Shown in pieces: positions 49,823-57,862 of a DNA stretch of 64,000 nt (the first letter of the stretch is position 1; every line of letters starts with the position of its first letter). The notes under the pieces are model-generated. The model was not told the DNA's origin and did not search any database. It saw only the letters and a list, made by a program, of their open reading frames with translations. Source of the DNA: Palsa-504 sp963756575 (GTDB lineage Bacteria; Actinomycetota; Actinomycetes; Streptosporangiales; Streptosporangiaceae); assembly GCA_963756575.1 (NCBI GenBank), contig CAVWOM010000016.1, positions 62,001-126,000 of the forward strand. Direction: 5' to 3'. A program made the position numbers and the translations under genes.

Positions 49823-50248
49823 TCAGAGGTCGACCACGATGGTAACCGGGCCGTCGTTGACCAGGGAAACCTTCATGTCGGCCCCGAAGACGCCCGTCTC
49901 GACGTGGGCGCCGAGGTTACGCAGGGCCTGCACCACGGCGGCGACCAGGGGCTCGGCCACCGGGCCGGGCGCGGCCGCCGACCAGGACGGGCGGCGGCCT
50001 TTGGCCAGGTCCGCGTAGAGGGTGAACTGGCTGATCACCAGCAGCGGGGCGGCCACGTCCGAGCAGGACTTCTCGCCGTCCAGGATGCGCATTCCCCACA
50101 GCTTGGCCGCGAGCCTGGCGGCCTGTTCCGGGGTGTCGTCGTGGGTCACGCCGACCAAGACGAGCAGGCCCGGCTCCTCGATCGCGCCCGTGATCTCGCC
50201 GCCAACGGCCACGCTGGCCCGGCTCACCCGCTGCACCACTGCTCGCAT
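49823..50248 (-). CDS. dtd: D-aminoacyl-tRNA deacylase
   Basis: A 141-residue Dtd. It starts MRAVVQRVSRASVAVGG, the family signature, with LLVLVGVTHDD, the SQFTLYADLAKGRRPSW motif and a C-terminal VSLVNDGPVTIVVDL close to the (NSGP) substrate-binding loop. It removes D-amino acids (and glycine) mischarged on tRNA. ATG at 50248 is preferred to an upstream start at 50278. Divergent from the asparaginase gene. Confidence 0.95.
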   Translation of the reverse strand: MRAVVQRVSRASVAVGGEITGAIEEPGLLVLVGVTHDDTPEQAARLAAKLWGMRILDGEKSCSDVAAPLLVISQFTLYADLAKGRRPSWSAAAPGPVAEPLVAAVVQALRNLGAHVETGVFGADMKVSLVNDGPVTIVVDL

Positions 50249-50310
50249 AGCAGGGCAGGTTACCCGGTGCGCCTTCAATCCGGCGGCCGGCCACCAGGCA
50301 GACTGCGGGC

Positions 50311-51282
50311 ATGACGATCTTTACGGAACACGATGACGTGAACCCTGTGGTCGCCGAGGTGGTGCGTTCGGGCTTCACCGAGTCGCGGCACCGCGGCGCG
50401 GTCGCGGGGCTGGCCGCCGACGGGACCCAGGTGATCGGCGCGGGGCATACCGCGGTGCCGTTCTTCCCCCGCTCGGCGAACAAGCCGCTGCAGGCCGCCG
50501 GGATGCTGCGCTGCGGGCTCGACCTGGACGGTGAGCTGCTGGCCCTGGCCGCGGCCAGCCACTCGGGCGAGGACTTCCACGTCGACGGGGTCCGCAAGAT
50601 CTTGTCCGGAGCCGGGCTGACCGAGGCCGACCTGCGCTGCCCGCCGTCCTGGCCCATCGACCCGCCGACCATGCGCCTGCTGATGGCCCACGGCGAGGAG
50701 ATGTCCCGGGTCCGGATGAACTGCTCGGGCAAGCACTCCGCGATGCTGGCCACCTGCGTGCGGAACGGCTGGGACACGGCCGGGTACCTGGCCCCTGACC
50801 ACCCGCTGCAGCAGGCGCTCCGGGGCACGGTCGAGGACCTGGCCGGGGAGCGGGTGACCGCCACCGGAGTGGACGGCTGCGGCGCGCCGCTCTTCGCGCT
50901 GACGCTGGCCGGGCTGGCCCGGGCCTTCCGGGCGCTGGTGCTCGCAGCACCGGGCAGCCCGGAGCGCCGGGTGGCCGACGCCATGCGCGCGTACCCGGCC
51001 TGGACCAGCGGCACCATCCGCGACGAGCGCCAGCTGATGGACGCGGTGCCGGGCCTGCTGATCAAGGCCGGCGCGGAAGGCGTCGACGCGTTCGCGCTCG
51101 CCGACGGGAGGGCCGGCGCGGTCAAGATCGACGACGGGGCGCAGCGGGGCCGCACCCCGGTCACGGTGGCGACGCTGCGCCTGCTCGGCGCCACGGTCCC
51201 GGACGAACTCGCCACCACGGCGGTCATCGGCGGAGAAGCGCAGGTCGGCGTCATCCGCGCCGTGAGCTTCCCGGCCGGGTGA
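50311..51282 (+). CDS. L-asparaginase II family protein
   Basis: A 323-residue member of the thermolabile L-asparaginase II family (Rhizobium etli AnsA type), unrelated to the classical E. coli enzymes. Blocks seen: VVRSGFTESRHRGAVAGL, FFPRSANKPLQAAGML, ASHSGEDFHVDGV, MNCSGKHSAMLATC and GVDGCGAPLFALTL. Ser and Lys of the SxxK-like region and the Cys/Lys zinc site are kept. It hydrolyses asparagine to aspartate. Start MTIFTEHDD, divergent from dtd. Confidence 0.88.
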   Translation: MTIFTEHDDVNPVVAEVVRSGFTESRHRGAVAGLAADGTQVIGAGHTAVPFFPRSANKPLQAAGMLRCGLDLDGELLALAAASHSGEDFHVDGVRKILSGAGLTEADLRCPPSWPIDPPTMRLLMAHGEEMSRVRMNCSGKHSAMLATCVRNGWDTAGYLAPDHPLQQALRGTVEDLAGERVTATGVDGCGAPLFALTLAGLARAFRALVLAAPGSPERRVADAMRAYPAWTSGTIRDERQLMDAVPGLLIKAGAEGVDAFALADGRAGAVKIDDGAQRGRTPVTVATLRLLGATVPDELATTAVIGGEAQVGVIRAVSFPAG

Positions 51283-51598
51283 TTCCTTACTGGCGGTAGA
51301 CCCCGCCGGGACTCGTAGGTCCGTCCCGCGGAGCGTGTAGGTGCGCCGCGGTCCCGTTAGCCTCGTGCGACTCGGGTGTCCCGTACCGGCCGGTGTGGGC
51401 CGGGTTACCACCGGGTCGATGTCACCTAGGTGCGGCTCTTGTGCGGTGGATGGCTCGGGGCTGGGGCGGCTGGTTCTGGCGGGGCGTGCGGTATCAGCCG
51501 GGGGCGCCCGGGCGGTCAGTTGTGCCACGTCGATGTGGCATCGCGGTTGTCCCGGCCACCGTAGCGTCACATCGAGATGGGTGCCGCCGGCCGGGTCC

Positions 51599-51688
51599 GG
51601 TGGCGGGCGGGAGCCGTGGGGCGGGCAGGAGCCGCGGGCCGGGCGGGAGCCGCGGGGCGGGCGGGAGCCACGAGGCGGGTGGGAGCCT
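51599..51688. repeat. 18-bp tandem repeat, about five units
   Basis: Degenerate units of the type CGGGGCGGGCGGGAGCCG, aligned at 51617-51634, 51635-51652, 51653-51670 and 51671-51688, with a partial one before. Read in one frame they give a meaningless REPRGG repeat. Confidence 0.8.
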
Positions 51689-51692
51689 GGTC

Positions 51693-51768
51693 CGGTAGCC
51701 GACGCTGTGGCGGCTACCGGGTGACGGGTGCGGTAGCCGACGCTGTGGCGGCTACCGGGTGACGGGTG
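51693..51768. repeat. 38-bp perfect tandem repeat, two units
   Basis: Units 51693-51730 and 51731-51768 are identical; a short third piece follows. Each unit contains the inverted repeat GGTAGCC ... GGCTACC with an 11-base loop, so the array can form two hairpins. Confidence 0.85.
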
Positions 51769-51873
51769 CGGTGACCGGGGCGGGTGTGGCGCCGGAAGTG
51801 AGCTGTGCGTAAGCACTGCCTCAGGGGTGCGTGTCCGGGGCCGCCGGACAGCCAGCGGACACGAGATAAAGGC

Positions 51874-51902
51874 TTGCGAGACTTGGTTAATTAGATTAAC
51901 TT
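51874..51902 (+). promoter_or_regulatory. promoter with TetR-type operator, leaderless
   Basis: TTGCGA (51874-51879), 17-bp spacer, TAACTT (51897-51902); the ATG at 51909 follows seven bases later, so the mRNA may be leaderless. GTTAAT-TAG-ATTAAC (51886-51900) is a perfect palindrome lying inside the spacer and -10. ATTAACTT is repeated at 51915-51922. A fitting target for the TetR-type regulator two genes down. Confidence 0.55.
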
Positions 51903-51908
51903 ATAGCT

Positions 51909-52736
51909 ATGGAAATTAACTTGATGGCACGCCGTACCGCTACCGCTCTCGTCGGCGCCAGCCCCGCTGGTGCCGCTCCTTCCGCTGGCGCCAGCCACGC
52001 TGGTGCCGCTCCTTCCGCTGGCACCGGCCACGCTGGTGCCGCTCCTTCCGCTGGCACCGGCCCCGTCGGCAGCACTCCTGCTGGCGCTGTTACGGCCGGC
52101 GGCCGACGGCGGTGGTGGCTGACCGTTCCGGGGGTGGCCGGGATCGGGTACACGCTGTCCTGGGCGGCCGGGCTGGCGGTGCCGGCGCCCAGCCCGCGGC
52201 TCGGCGCGCCCGGTGCCGAGGTCGTCGCGGCGCTGGCCGGCCACGGGCCGGCCGTCGCCGTCCAGTTCGCTCTCACCGAGGGCCTGCCCGCGGCGGGAAT
52301 CGCGGTCATCGCGGTCGCCCTGGCCCGGTTCGCCCGCCGCCGCGGCGAGGCGGGAGCGGCCAAGATCGTGCTGGGCTCGGGGCTGGTGGCGGCGCTCATC
52401 TCGGCCGTGCAGACGGTCCTCGGGCTGGTGCTGGCCGCGACCACCGCACCGGGGGCCGCGTACCTGCTCTGCGCCTCGGTCGACCGGCTGGACGGCGTCA
52501 AGATGCTGGCGCTGGCCGTGCTCGGCGCGGCCGCGGCGGCGATGACGGCGCTCCCCCGCTGGCTGCGCTGGACCGCGGCGGCGCTGGCCGTCGCGATCGC
52601 CGGCTCCGGTCTGGTGTACCTGCTGCTGGCGGCGTCGCTGGCGACCGCGGCCGGGCCCGCGCTGGTGCTCTTGCTGGCCTTCATGACCGGCTGCGGCATC
52701 ATGATCGGCATGAGGACCGACCCGAGGGACCGCTAA
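51909..52736 (+). CDS. multi-pass membrane protein with N-terminal repeats, unknown function
   Basis: A 275-residue protein. Residues about 15-60 hold three 11-residue repeats (AGAAPSAGTGH type), then about six hydrophobic helices (WWLTVPGVAGIGYTLSWAAG; AAGIAVIAVALARFA; GLVAALISAVQTVLGLVLAA; MLALAVLGAAAAAMTALP; and two more). The layout resembles DUF4386-type membrane proteins; assignment is weak. ATG 51909 fits a leaderless start, ATG 51924 is the alternative. Followed by the TetR-type gene after 3 bp, so they form a pair. Confidence 0.7.
   Translation: MEINLMARRTATALVGASPAGAAPSAGASHAGAAPSAGTGHAGAAPSAGTGPVGSTPAGAVTAGGRRRWWLTVPGVAGIGYTLSWAAGLAVPAPSPRLGAPGAEVVAALAGHGPAVAVQFALTEGLPAAGIAVIAVALARFARRRGEAGAAKIVLGSGLVAALISAVQTVLGLVLAATTAPGAAYLLCASVDRLDGVKMLALAVLGAAAAAMTALPRWLRWTAAALAVAIAGSGLVYLLLAASLATAAGPALVLLLAFMTGCGIMIGMRTDPRDR
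51966..52064 (+). repeat. 33-bp in-frame tandem repeat, three units
   Basis: Units 51966-51998, 51999-52031 and 52032-52064 differ at a few positions. They code for the 11-residue Ala/Gly/Ser/Pro repeat at the N-terminus of the membrane protein. Confidence 0.85.
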
Positions 52737-52739
52737 GAG

Positions 52740-53312
52740 ATGCCGCGCGCCGGGCTGACCCCGGAGCGGATCATCCGCCAAGCCGCGACCGTCGCCGACG
52801 AGACGGGCCTGGAACGGCTCACGCTGGCGGCGGTCGCGCAGCGCTGCGGGGTCTCTCTGCCCGGCCTGTATAAGCACGTCAGCGGCCTGGAGGAAGTCAG
52901 GCGCGGTATCGCGCTGGTGGGTGTGCGCGAGCTGACCGACGCCGGGGCCCGGGCCGCGGCGGGAGTATCCGGCGTCGACGCGCTGCGGGCCCTGTCCGCC
53001 GCGTACCGCGCCTACGCGCTGGCTCATCCGGGCCGCTACGCGGCCAGCGTGCTGGCCCCCGCGCCGGGCGACGAGGAGCACATCGAAGCCGGGACGCAGG
53101 CGGTCGCGGTGATCGCCGCGGCCCTGGCGGGCTACAAGCTGGAGGGCGCCGCCCTCATCCACGCCGTGCGGATGTGGCGGGCGGCCTGTCACGGCATCGC
53201 GACACTGCAGACCGCGGGCGGATTCGGGCTGCCCGAGTCGGTGGATGTCACGTTCGGTCACCTCATCGACGCCCTGGACACCGAGTTTCGCCGGCTGGGA
53301 GCCATAGGATGA
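52740..53312 (+). CDS. TetR/AcrR family regulator (WHG domain)
   Basis: A 190-residue regulator. The N-terminal helix-turn-helix is ERIIRQAATVADETGLERL then TLAAVAQRCGVSLPGLYKHV. The C-terminal ligand domain belongs to the TetR WHG type (MWRAACHGIATLQTAGGFGLP). It starts 3 bp after the membrane-protein stop and probably represses that gene and itself through the GTTAAT/ATTAAC palindrome. Purine-rich AAGAG ahead of the ATG. Confidence 0.88.
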   Translation: MPRAGLTPERIIRQAATVADETGLERLTLAAVAQRCGVSLPGLYKHVSGLEEVRRGIALVGVRELTDAGARAAAGVSGVDALRALSAAYRAYALAHPGRYAASVLAPAPGDEEHIEAGTQAVAVIAAALAGYKLEGAALIHAVRMWRAACHGIATLQTAGGFGLPESVDVTFGHLIDALDTEFRRLGAIG

Positions 53313-53316
53313 CGCG

Positions 53317-54900
53317 ATGAGCAAGAAGACCCGGTCGCGTCGCGGCGCGCCGTCCAGCCGGAGCGAGGCCGGCCAGGCCAGGACCAGCCAGGCCAGGACC
53401 AGCCAGCCGGCGGGCCGGGCCGTGCCGGGCCAGGCGGACCCGGAGCAGACCGAGGCGGATGCGATCGTCCGGCAGGTCCTGGGCGACTTGTGGAAGGCGG
53501 TCGCGGCCGGCGAGCCGCTGCGGGCCGAGATCGAGGCCTCGACCTGCATGGAGGTCCCCCGGGTGCTGGGGGTACGCGACACCGCCGAGGAGGAGACGTT
53601 CCGCTCTAACGTGCTGGTGGAGGGGGCGCTGCGCCGCCGCAACCCGGACGGCGCGGCGCTGCTGCGGCTGCTCATGGCGATGGGGACGCAGGCCACCAAG
53701 CGGGCGGCCAGCCGGGCGCTGGCCGAGCTCACCAGTGAGGGCGTCTACCCGCCGGAATGGGTGACCGAGATCGGCAAGGCGACGCCGGACCGGGCCTGGC
53801 GCCGGTACGACGTGTTCGGTGACGACGAGGCCTTCGCGGTGACCTTCAAGTACGGTGAGGCCGAGCACGGCATCCTGGTCCAGGTGGACCTGGCCGGGCT
53901 CCCGGTCGCCACCGCGGTCGGCGTGTCGTCCAACGCGGACCGGCTGATCGAGGCCATCACCGGCGGCAGCGACGAGTTCGAGCGGTCCGAGACGATCAGC
54001 CTGGCCGACGCGCGGCGCCGCCTGGCCGGGCCGCTGGACCGGACGGACCGTGACCCGTCGGCCGACCTGTCCAACGCCAGCCTGGCCTTCCTGCCGCTGG
54101 TCAGGAGCCGGGTCCGCCGGCTTCCGGCGGAGGGCGCCGCTCCGGTCCCGGTGTTCACCGCGGCCGACCGAGCGGCCGTGGTCGATGAGTTCATGGAGAG
54201 CCCGCAGGCGGCGGAGGCGGTGGCGGCCGACGAGGAGGCGACCCGGTTCTGGGCCGAGGTGCTCACCGGCTACAGCGGCCGCCGCCCCGGCGAGGCGCCG
54301 GACCAGGTCGGCCCGCGCAAGCTCGCGCACATCCTCCTCGGCCACGTGCCGAACACCTTCGACCTCTCCCCCGCCCAGCGCGGCCACCTCGAGCCCGCGG
54401 TGACCGCGTGGGTACGGTGGTCGGCCGGCCGGCGGGACCTGAGCGAGGCCGAGACCACGGTGCTGATGGAGCGGGTGCCGCAGGTGATCAGCCGGTTCGA
54501 CCTGGCCTACGACGATCCGGACGCGGCCGCGGTCCGCGGCTACGCTTGCGGCCTGGCCGTCAGCGACGCTGACATCGCCTGGCTCTCCGACCAGGTGGGC
54601 CGGCGCATGTTCGCGCTGCCGCTGCCGGAACGGCACGGCCCGCTGGACCTGACGGACCCGGCCGACCGCCGCCGCATGGTGGCCGAGGAGTTCGGCGCGT
54701 GCACGCCGCCGTCCGGGCAGACCAGCGAGGAGTTCATCGAGGCCGCGTACCGCGTGGTCGAGGACATCTGGCAGGACGGGGAGAGCCCGGCGTACCAGGC
54801 GGCCAGCCGCATGTTCGCCGACGGGGTGGCCCGCCACGACGTCATCCACCGGCTGGCCGGGACGCCCGCCCCGACGATCGGATCGTCGATTATCCGATGA
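53317..54900 (+). CDS. conserved protein with DUF1841-like C-terminus
   Basis: A 527-residue soluble protein. After a basic, repetitive N-terminus (QARTSQARTSQ), it is mixed alpha/beta with no catalytic motif I can name. The last 60 residues (SPAYQAASRMFADGVARHDVIHRLAG) resemble the DUF1841 end (RHEAIHALG). Homologues occur mainly in actinobacteria as far as I recall. It begins 4 bp after the TetR gene, but its size and house style suggest an independent function. Confidence 0.65.
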   Translation: MSKKTRSRRGAPSSRSEAGQARTSQARTSQPAGRAVPGQADPEQTEADAIVRQVLGDLWKAVAAGEPLRAEIEASTCMEVPRVLGVRDTAEEETFRSNVLVEGALRRRNPDGAALLRLLMAMGTQATKRAASRALAELTSEGVYPPEWVTEIGKATPDRAWRRYDVFGDDEAFAVTFKYGEAEHGILVQVDLAGLPVATAVGVSSNADRLIEAITGGSDEFERSETISLADARRRLAGPLDRTDRDPSADLSNASLAFLPLVRSRVRRLPAEGAAPVPVFTAADRAAVVDEFMESPQAAEAVAADEEATRFWAEVLTGYSGRRPGEAPDQVGPRKLAHILLGHVPNTFDLSPAQRGHLEPAVTAWVRWSAGRRDLSEAETTVLMERVPQVISRFDLAYDDPDAAAVRGYACGLAVSDADIAWLSDQVGRRMFALPLPERHGPLDLTDPADRRRMVAEEFGACTPPSGQTSEEFIEAAYRVVEDIWQDGESPAYQAASRMFADGVARHDVIHRLAGTPAPTIGSSIIR

Positions 54901-54964
54901 GGTCCGCGGCGATGCGCCGTTCTACTCGTGTGAGCGACGGACTTCAGGCGAGGAGAGTGACACG

Positions 54965-55777
54965 ATGAGCTACGCCGACGTGAACGGCATCTCCCTGTAC
55001 TACGAGGAGCACGGCTCGGGCCAGCCGCTGGTGCTGCTGCACGGCGGCCTGGCCGCGGGCAGCACGTACGCGCCCATCCTGCCGGAGCTAGCCAGGGGGC
55101 GCCGGGTCGTCCTGGTGGACCTGCAGGCCCACGGGCACACCGCCGACGCGGACCGGCCGCTGCGGTACGAGACCATGGCCGACGACATCGCCGGGCTTGT
55201 CGGGCACCTGGGCCTGGAGCAGGCCGACGTGATGGGCTATTCCCTCGGCGGGGCGACCGCGCTGCGGACCGCGATCCAGCACCCGGAGCTAGTGCGCCGG
55301 CTGGTGATCGTCGCCGTGCCGTTCCGGCGGGACGGCTGGTACCCAGAAAGCCTGGCCGGAATGGACCAGATGGGATCGCAGCTGTCCGACATGCTCAAGC
55401 AGGGGCCGCTGTACGAGCTCTACGCCAGCGCCGCGCCCCGGGTGCAGGACTGGCCGGTGCTGCTGGATAAGACGGGCGAACTGCTGCGGCGCGACTACGA
55501 CTGGTCCGCGGAGCTCACCCGGATCAGCGCGCCGGTGATGCTCGTCTACGGGGACGCCGACGCGGTGCGCCCGGCGCACATCGTGGACTTCTACGCCCGG
55601 CTGGGCGGCGGCCTGCGGGACGCGACCTGGGACGGCTCGGGCCGGCCGGTGGCCCGGCTGGCCATCTTGCCGAGCCAGACGCACTACGACATCTTCGGCT
55701 CGCCCGGCCTGCCCGCCGCGGTCATCCCGTTCCTCGACGCGGACTCGCTCGAGCCGCCCGCGCCGATGGCCGGGTGA
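54965..55777 (+). CDS. alpha/beta hydrolase
   Basis: A 270-residue alpha/beta hydrolase. It starts YADVNGISLYYEEHGSGQPLVLLHGG (oxyanion HGG). The nucleophile elbow is GYSLGGATAL at about 97-106, the acid Asp is in LVYGDADAVRP and the His in SQTHYDIFGS. Length and the NGISLYYEEHG start are those of the esterase/haloperoxidase group. GAGGAG precedes the ATG. Convergent with the protease gene, stops 3 bp apart. Confidence 0.88.
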   Translation: MSYADVNGISLYYEEHGSGQPLVLLHGGLAAGSTYAPILPELARGRRVVLVDLQAHGHTADADRPLRYETMADDIAGLVGHLGLEQADVMGYSLGGATALRTAIQHPELVRRLVIVAVPFRRDGWYPESLAGMDQMGSQLSDMLKQGPLYELYASAAPRVQDWPVLLDKTGELLRRDYDWSAELTRISAPVMLVYGDADAVRPAHIVDFYARLGGGLRDATWDGSGRPVARLAILPSQTHYDIFGSPGLPAAVIPFLDADSLEPPAPMAG

Positions 55778-55780
55778 GCC

Positions 55781-57148
55781 TCAGGGCCAGCCGCCGCCGT
55801 ACTCATCGTCCTCATCGGGACCAAACGACCAGGCTTTCTCCTCCCACCGCCCGGGCGGGCCGGGGCGGGCGGGCGCGGCCCGGGGACGGCGGCGGCGTGA
55901 CGACATCCAGAGCACGCCCAGCAGCACCGCCACGAACGCGCAGACGGCCGCCGCCGCGGTAGCCACGATCTCCCGCAGGGGCAGGCGCAGCCGCCACGCG
56001 CTGGCCGATGACCTCGGGCCGGACGGCCCGGCCCCGGGGGCCAGGCGGGCGAGCCGGTAGCGGACAGCCACGGCCCGGCCCGCCGGGGTCGCCAGCCAGG
56101 CCCGGTAGCGCGCCAGCACCGGGTCGGGGGCCGAGGCGCGGACCGGGTAGGCGGACGCGTTCACCGCCCGGGCCGGGTTCACGATGCCGTAGCCGTAGCC
56201 CTCGTCCGGCACCGGGTGCCCGGCCGGGGTGGCGGTGCCGATCAGCCGCTGGTCCACCTCGTACCACGGCATGTGCGGGTACCGGGACCTGATGAGCGCC
56301 GCCGCCCCCGCGGTGAGCGCGGCGGCGAAGCTGGTCCCCGCGCCGCTGGCGGTGGACCGGCCGTCGCGGCCCACGTAGACCATGTGGTCGGCCGGCGCCG
56401 CGACCGCTACGTAAGGTTCCCTGGTGCTGCCGGGCCACAGGGTCCCGTCCGGTTCGGTGCCGCCCACCGCGAGCACGCCCGCGCAGGAGGCCGGCTCGTC
56501 CGGCCCGGCGAAGAGGCTGGTGTTACCCGAGCTCGCGATCAGGACGACGTCGTGCCCGAGGGCGTCGGCGACGGCAGCCTGAAGGACCGGATCGCACCGG
56601 GCTGGGGAGCTCTGCCCGATGCCGAAGGGCATGTCGATGACCTGGGCGCCGTGCGTGGCCGCGTAGCGGATCCCGGCCGCCGCGATCGCCACCGACCGCG
56701 GACCCGAGCCGCCCACGGTGACCGGCAAGATCCTTGCCCGCGGCGCGATGCCCACCGGGCGCGCGCCCGCGCCCGTACCGGTTCCCTGGCCGGCGATCAT
56801 CACGGCCATCGCGGTGCCGTGCCCGTCCTCGCCGACCTGGATGTCGGTGTCTCCGTCGCGGCTGGTGCCGGTCAGGTCGACGCCCGGCAGCACGACGCCC
56901 CGCAGGTCCGGGAGGCTGGCCTGGACGCCGCTTTCCACCTCGGCCACCGTGACCCCGGCCCCCTGGGACAGCGGCCATACCTTCTGCCGCACCTGCCAGG
57001 CGCCCAACCACCACTCCCCCGGGCCGGGCGCCAGCCGGGCCCGGGTCCCGCTCGCCAGCACCGTGTGAGCCAGTGCGGGTCCGGCGGACAGGGGCAGGAC
57101 GCACAGCCCGAGCAGGCAGGCGGCCAGGACGGACAGCAGGCGCCACAC
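55781..57148 (-). CDS. mycosin-like S8 serine protease with altered catalytic Asp
   Basis: A membrane-anchored subtilisin-type protein: signal peptide (LLSVLAACLLGLCVLPLSAGPALA), S8 domain, and C-terminal transmembrane helix (VCAFVAVLLGVLWM) followed by basic residues, as in the mycosins of type VII secretion. His is in EDGHGTAMAVMIAG, Asn of the oxyanion hole in IASSGNTS, Ser in GAGTSFAAALTAG. The Asp of the triad (usually VAVIDSGV) is replaced: VTVAEVESGV. No esx/ecc genes are nearby. GTG at 57148 chosen so that the signal peptide begins normally; TTG 57214 is the only other upstream start. Confidence 0.82.
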   Translation of the reverse strand: MWRLLSVLAACLLGLCVLPLSAGPALAHTVLASGTRARLAPGPGEWWLGAWQVRQKVWPLSQGAGVTVAEVESGVQASLPDLRGVVLPGVDLTGTSRDGDTDIQVGEDGHGTAMAVMIAGQGTGTGAGARPVGIAPRARILPVTVGGSGPRSVAIAAAGIRYAATHGAQVIDMPFGIGQSSPARCDPVLQAAVADALGHDVVLIASSGNTSLFAGPDEPASCAGVLAVGGTEPDGTLWPGSTREPYVAVAAPADHMVYVGRDGRSTASGAGTSFAAALTAGAAALIRSRYPHMPWYEVDQRLIGTATPAGHPVPDEGYGYGIVNPARAVNASAYPVRASAPDPVLARYRAWLATPAGRAVAVRYRLARLAPGAGPSGPRSSASAWRLRLPLREIVATAAAAVCAFVAVLLGVLWMSSRRRRPRAAPARPGPPGRWEEKAWSFGPDEDDEYGGGWP

Positions 57149-57215
57149 ACCTTCGACACGGATGGCCGGGCGGCCCGGCTCACCGTTCCCGCGCGGGTAA
57201 GGAACCGGTAACAAG

Positions 57216-57809
57216 TCAGCTGGTCAGCGGGGCGGGGTGCGGGCGCAGGCTGGGCTGCCGGAGGTGCTCGGGGAGATCGACCCGGCCGCCGGCCCACAGC
57301 AGCGCGGTCCACGGGTCCGATCCGGCCAGGTCCGCGGGCGCCTGCGGGAAGAGCCGGGCGAGCACGCGCCGGCACAGGTCGCGGGGCGGGTCGAGGCTGA
57401 GCCCGAAGCCCTGGGCGATGTCGCTGCCGTGCAGCAGGGCCTCGTGGCAGCCCAGCCCGGCGAATCCCTCCGGGTCCGCCATGCCGGCCGGGTGGTACGC
57501 CCGGACGTGCGGGCGGGAGGTGCGCACCATCGCGGCCAGCACCCGCCCGCCGGTGACCGCGAACTCGAGCACCTCGGCGGGTGAGGCGTCCTTCTCGGCG
57601 GTGGCGACGGCCCGGACGTAGCGCCCGGTGGGCTGCACCGCGAGCTGCCAGGCGTAGGACAGCAGGCAGTCGCCGATGTGCTCGGCGGTATGCCAGCAGT
57701 CCCATTCCAGCGTGCCCGCCCGCACCGACCAGTCCCGGTCGGTGATGGGCAGCAGCCCGCTCGCGACGCAGGCGATCACGCTGTCGAGGTCATCGGCGGT
57801 CACTGTCAT
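57216..57809 (-). CDS. DinB/maleylpyruvate isomerase-like (mycothiol-type) protein
   Basis: A 197-residue helical-bundle protein. LEWDCWHTAEHIGDCLLSYA near the N-terminus, with a metal-binding His, and GCHEALLHGSDIAQGFGL in the second half match the mycothiol-dependent maleylpyruvate isomerase N-terminal / DinB superfamily. A thiol-transferase role is possible but the substrate is unknown. Just upstream of the mycosin-like gene. Confidence 0.78.
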   Translation of the reverse strand: MTVTADDLDSVIACVASGLLPITDRDWSVRAGTLEWDCWHTAEHIGDCLLSYAWQLAVQPTGRYVRAVATAEKDASPAEVLEFAVTGGRVLAAMVRTSRPHVRAYHPAGMADPEGFAGLGCHEALLHGSDIAQGFGLSLDPPRDLCRRVLARLFPQAPADLAGSDPWTALLWAGGRVDLPEHLRQPSLRPHPAPLTS

Positions 57810-57862
57810 GGTGTACCGAGCCTACGGTCATAACCGCCCCGGTACGAGCAATTGACCCTCAG

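Larger units (their letters stand above)
51283..51873. other. long intergenic region with repeats, no gene
   Basis: About 590 bp. Several overlapping short frames exist but all follow the GC pattern and have no family look. It contains a TGCCAC/GTGGCA inverted repeat at about 51525-51545, three related TCGATGT-type motifs (near 51416, 51529 and, inverted, 51570), and the two tandem arrays listed next. Confidence 0.5.

Noticed and set aside
51341..51724. 127-codon frame with REPRGG repeats
   Set aside because: The repeat only reflects the 18-bp tandem array; no start signal and overlapping frames of equal length.
55781..57148. type VII secretion locus around the mycosin-like protease
   Set aside because: No EccB/C/D/E, WXG100 or PE/PPE-like genes lie nearby.
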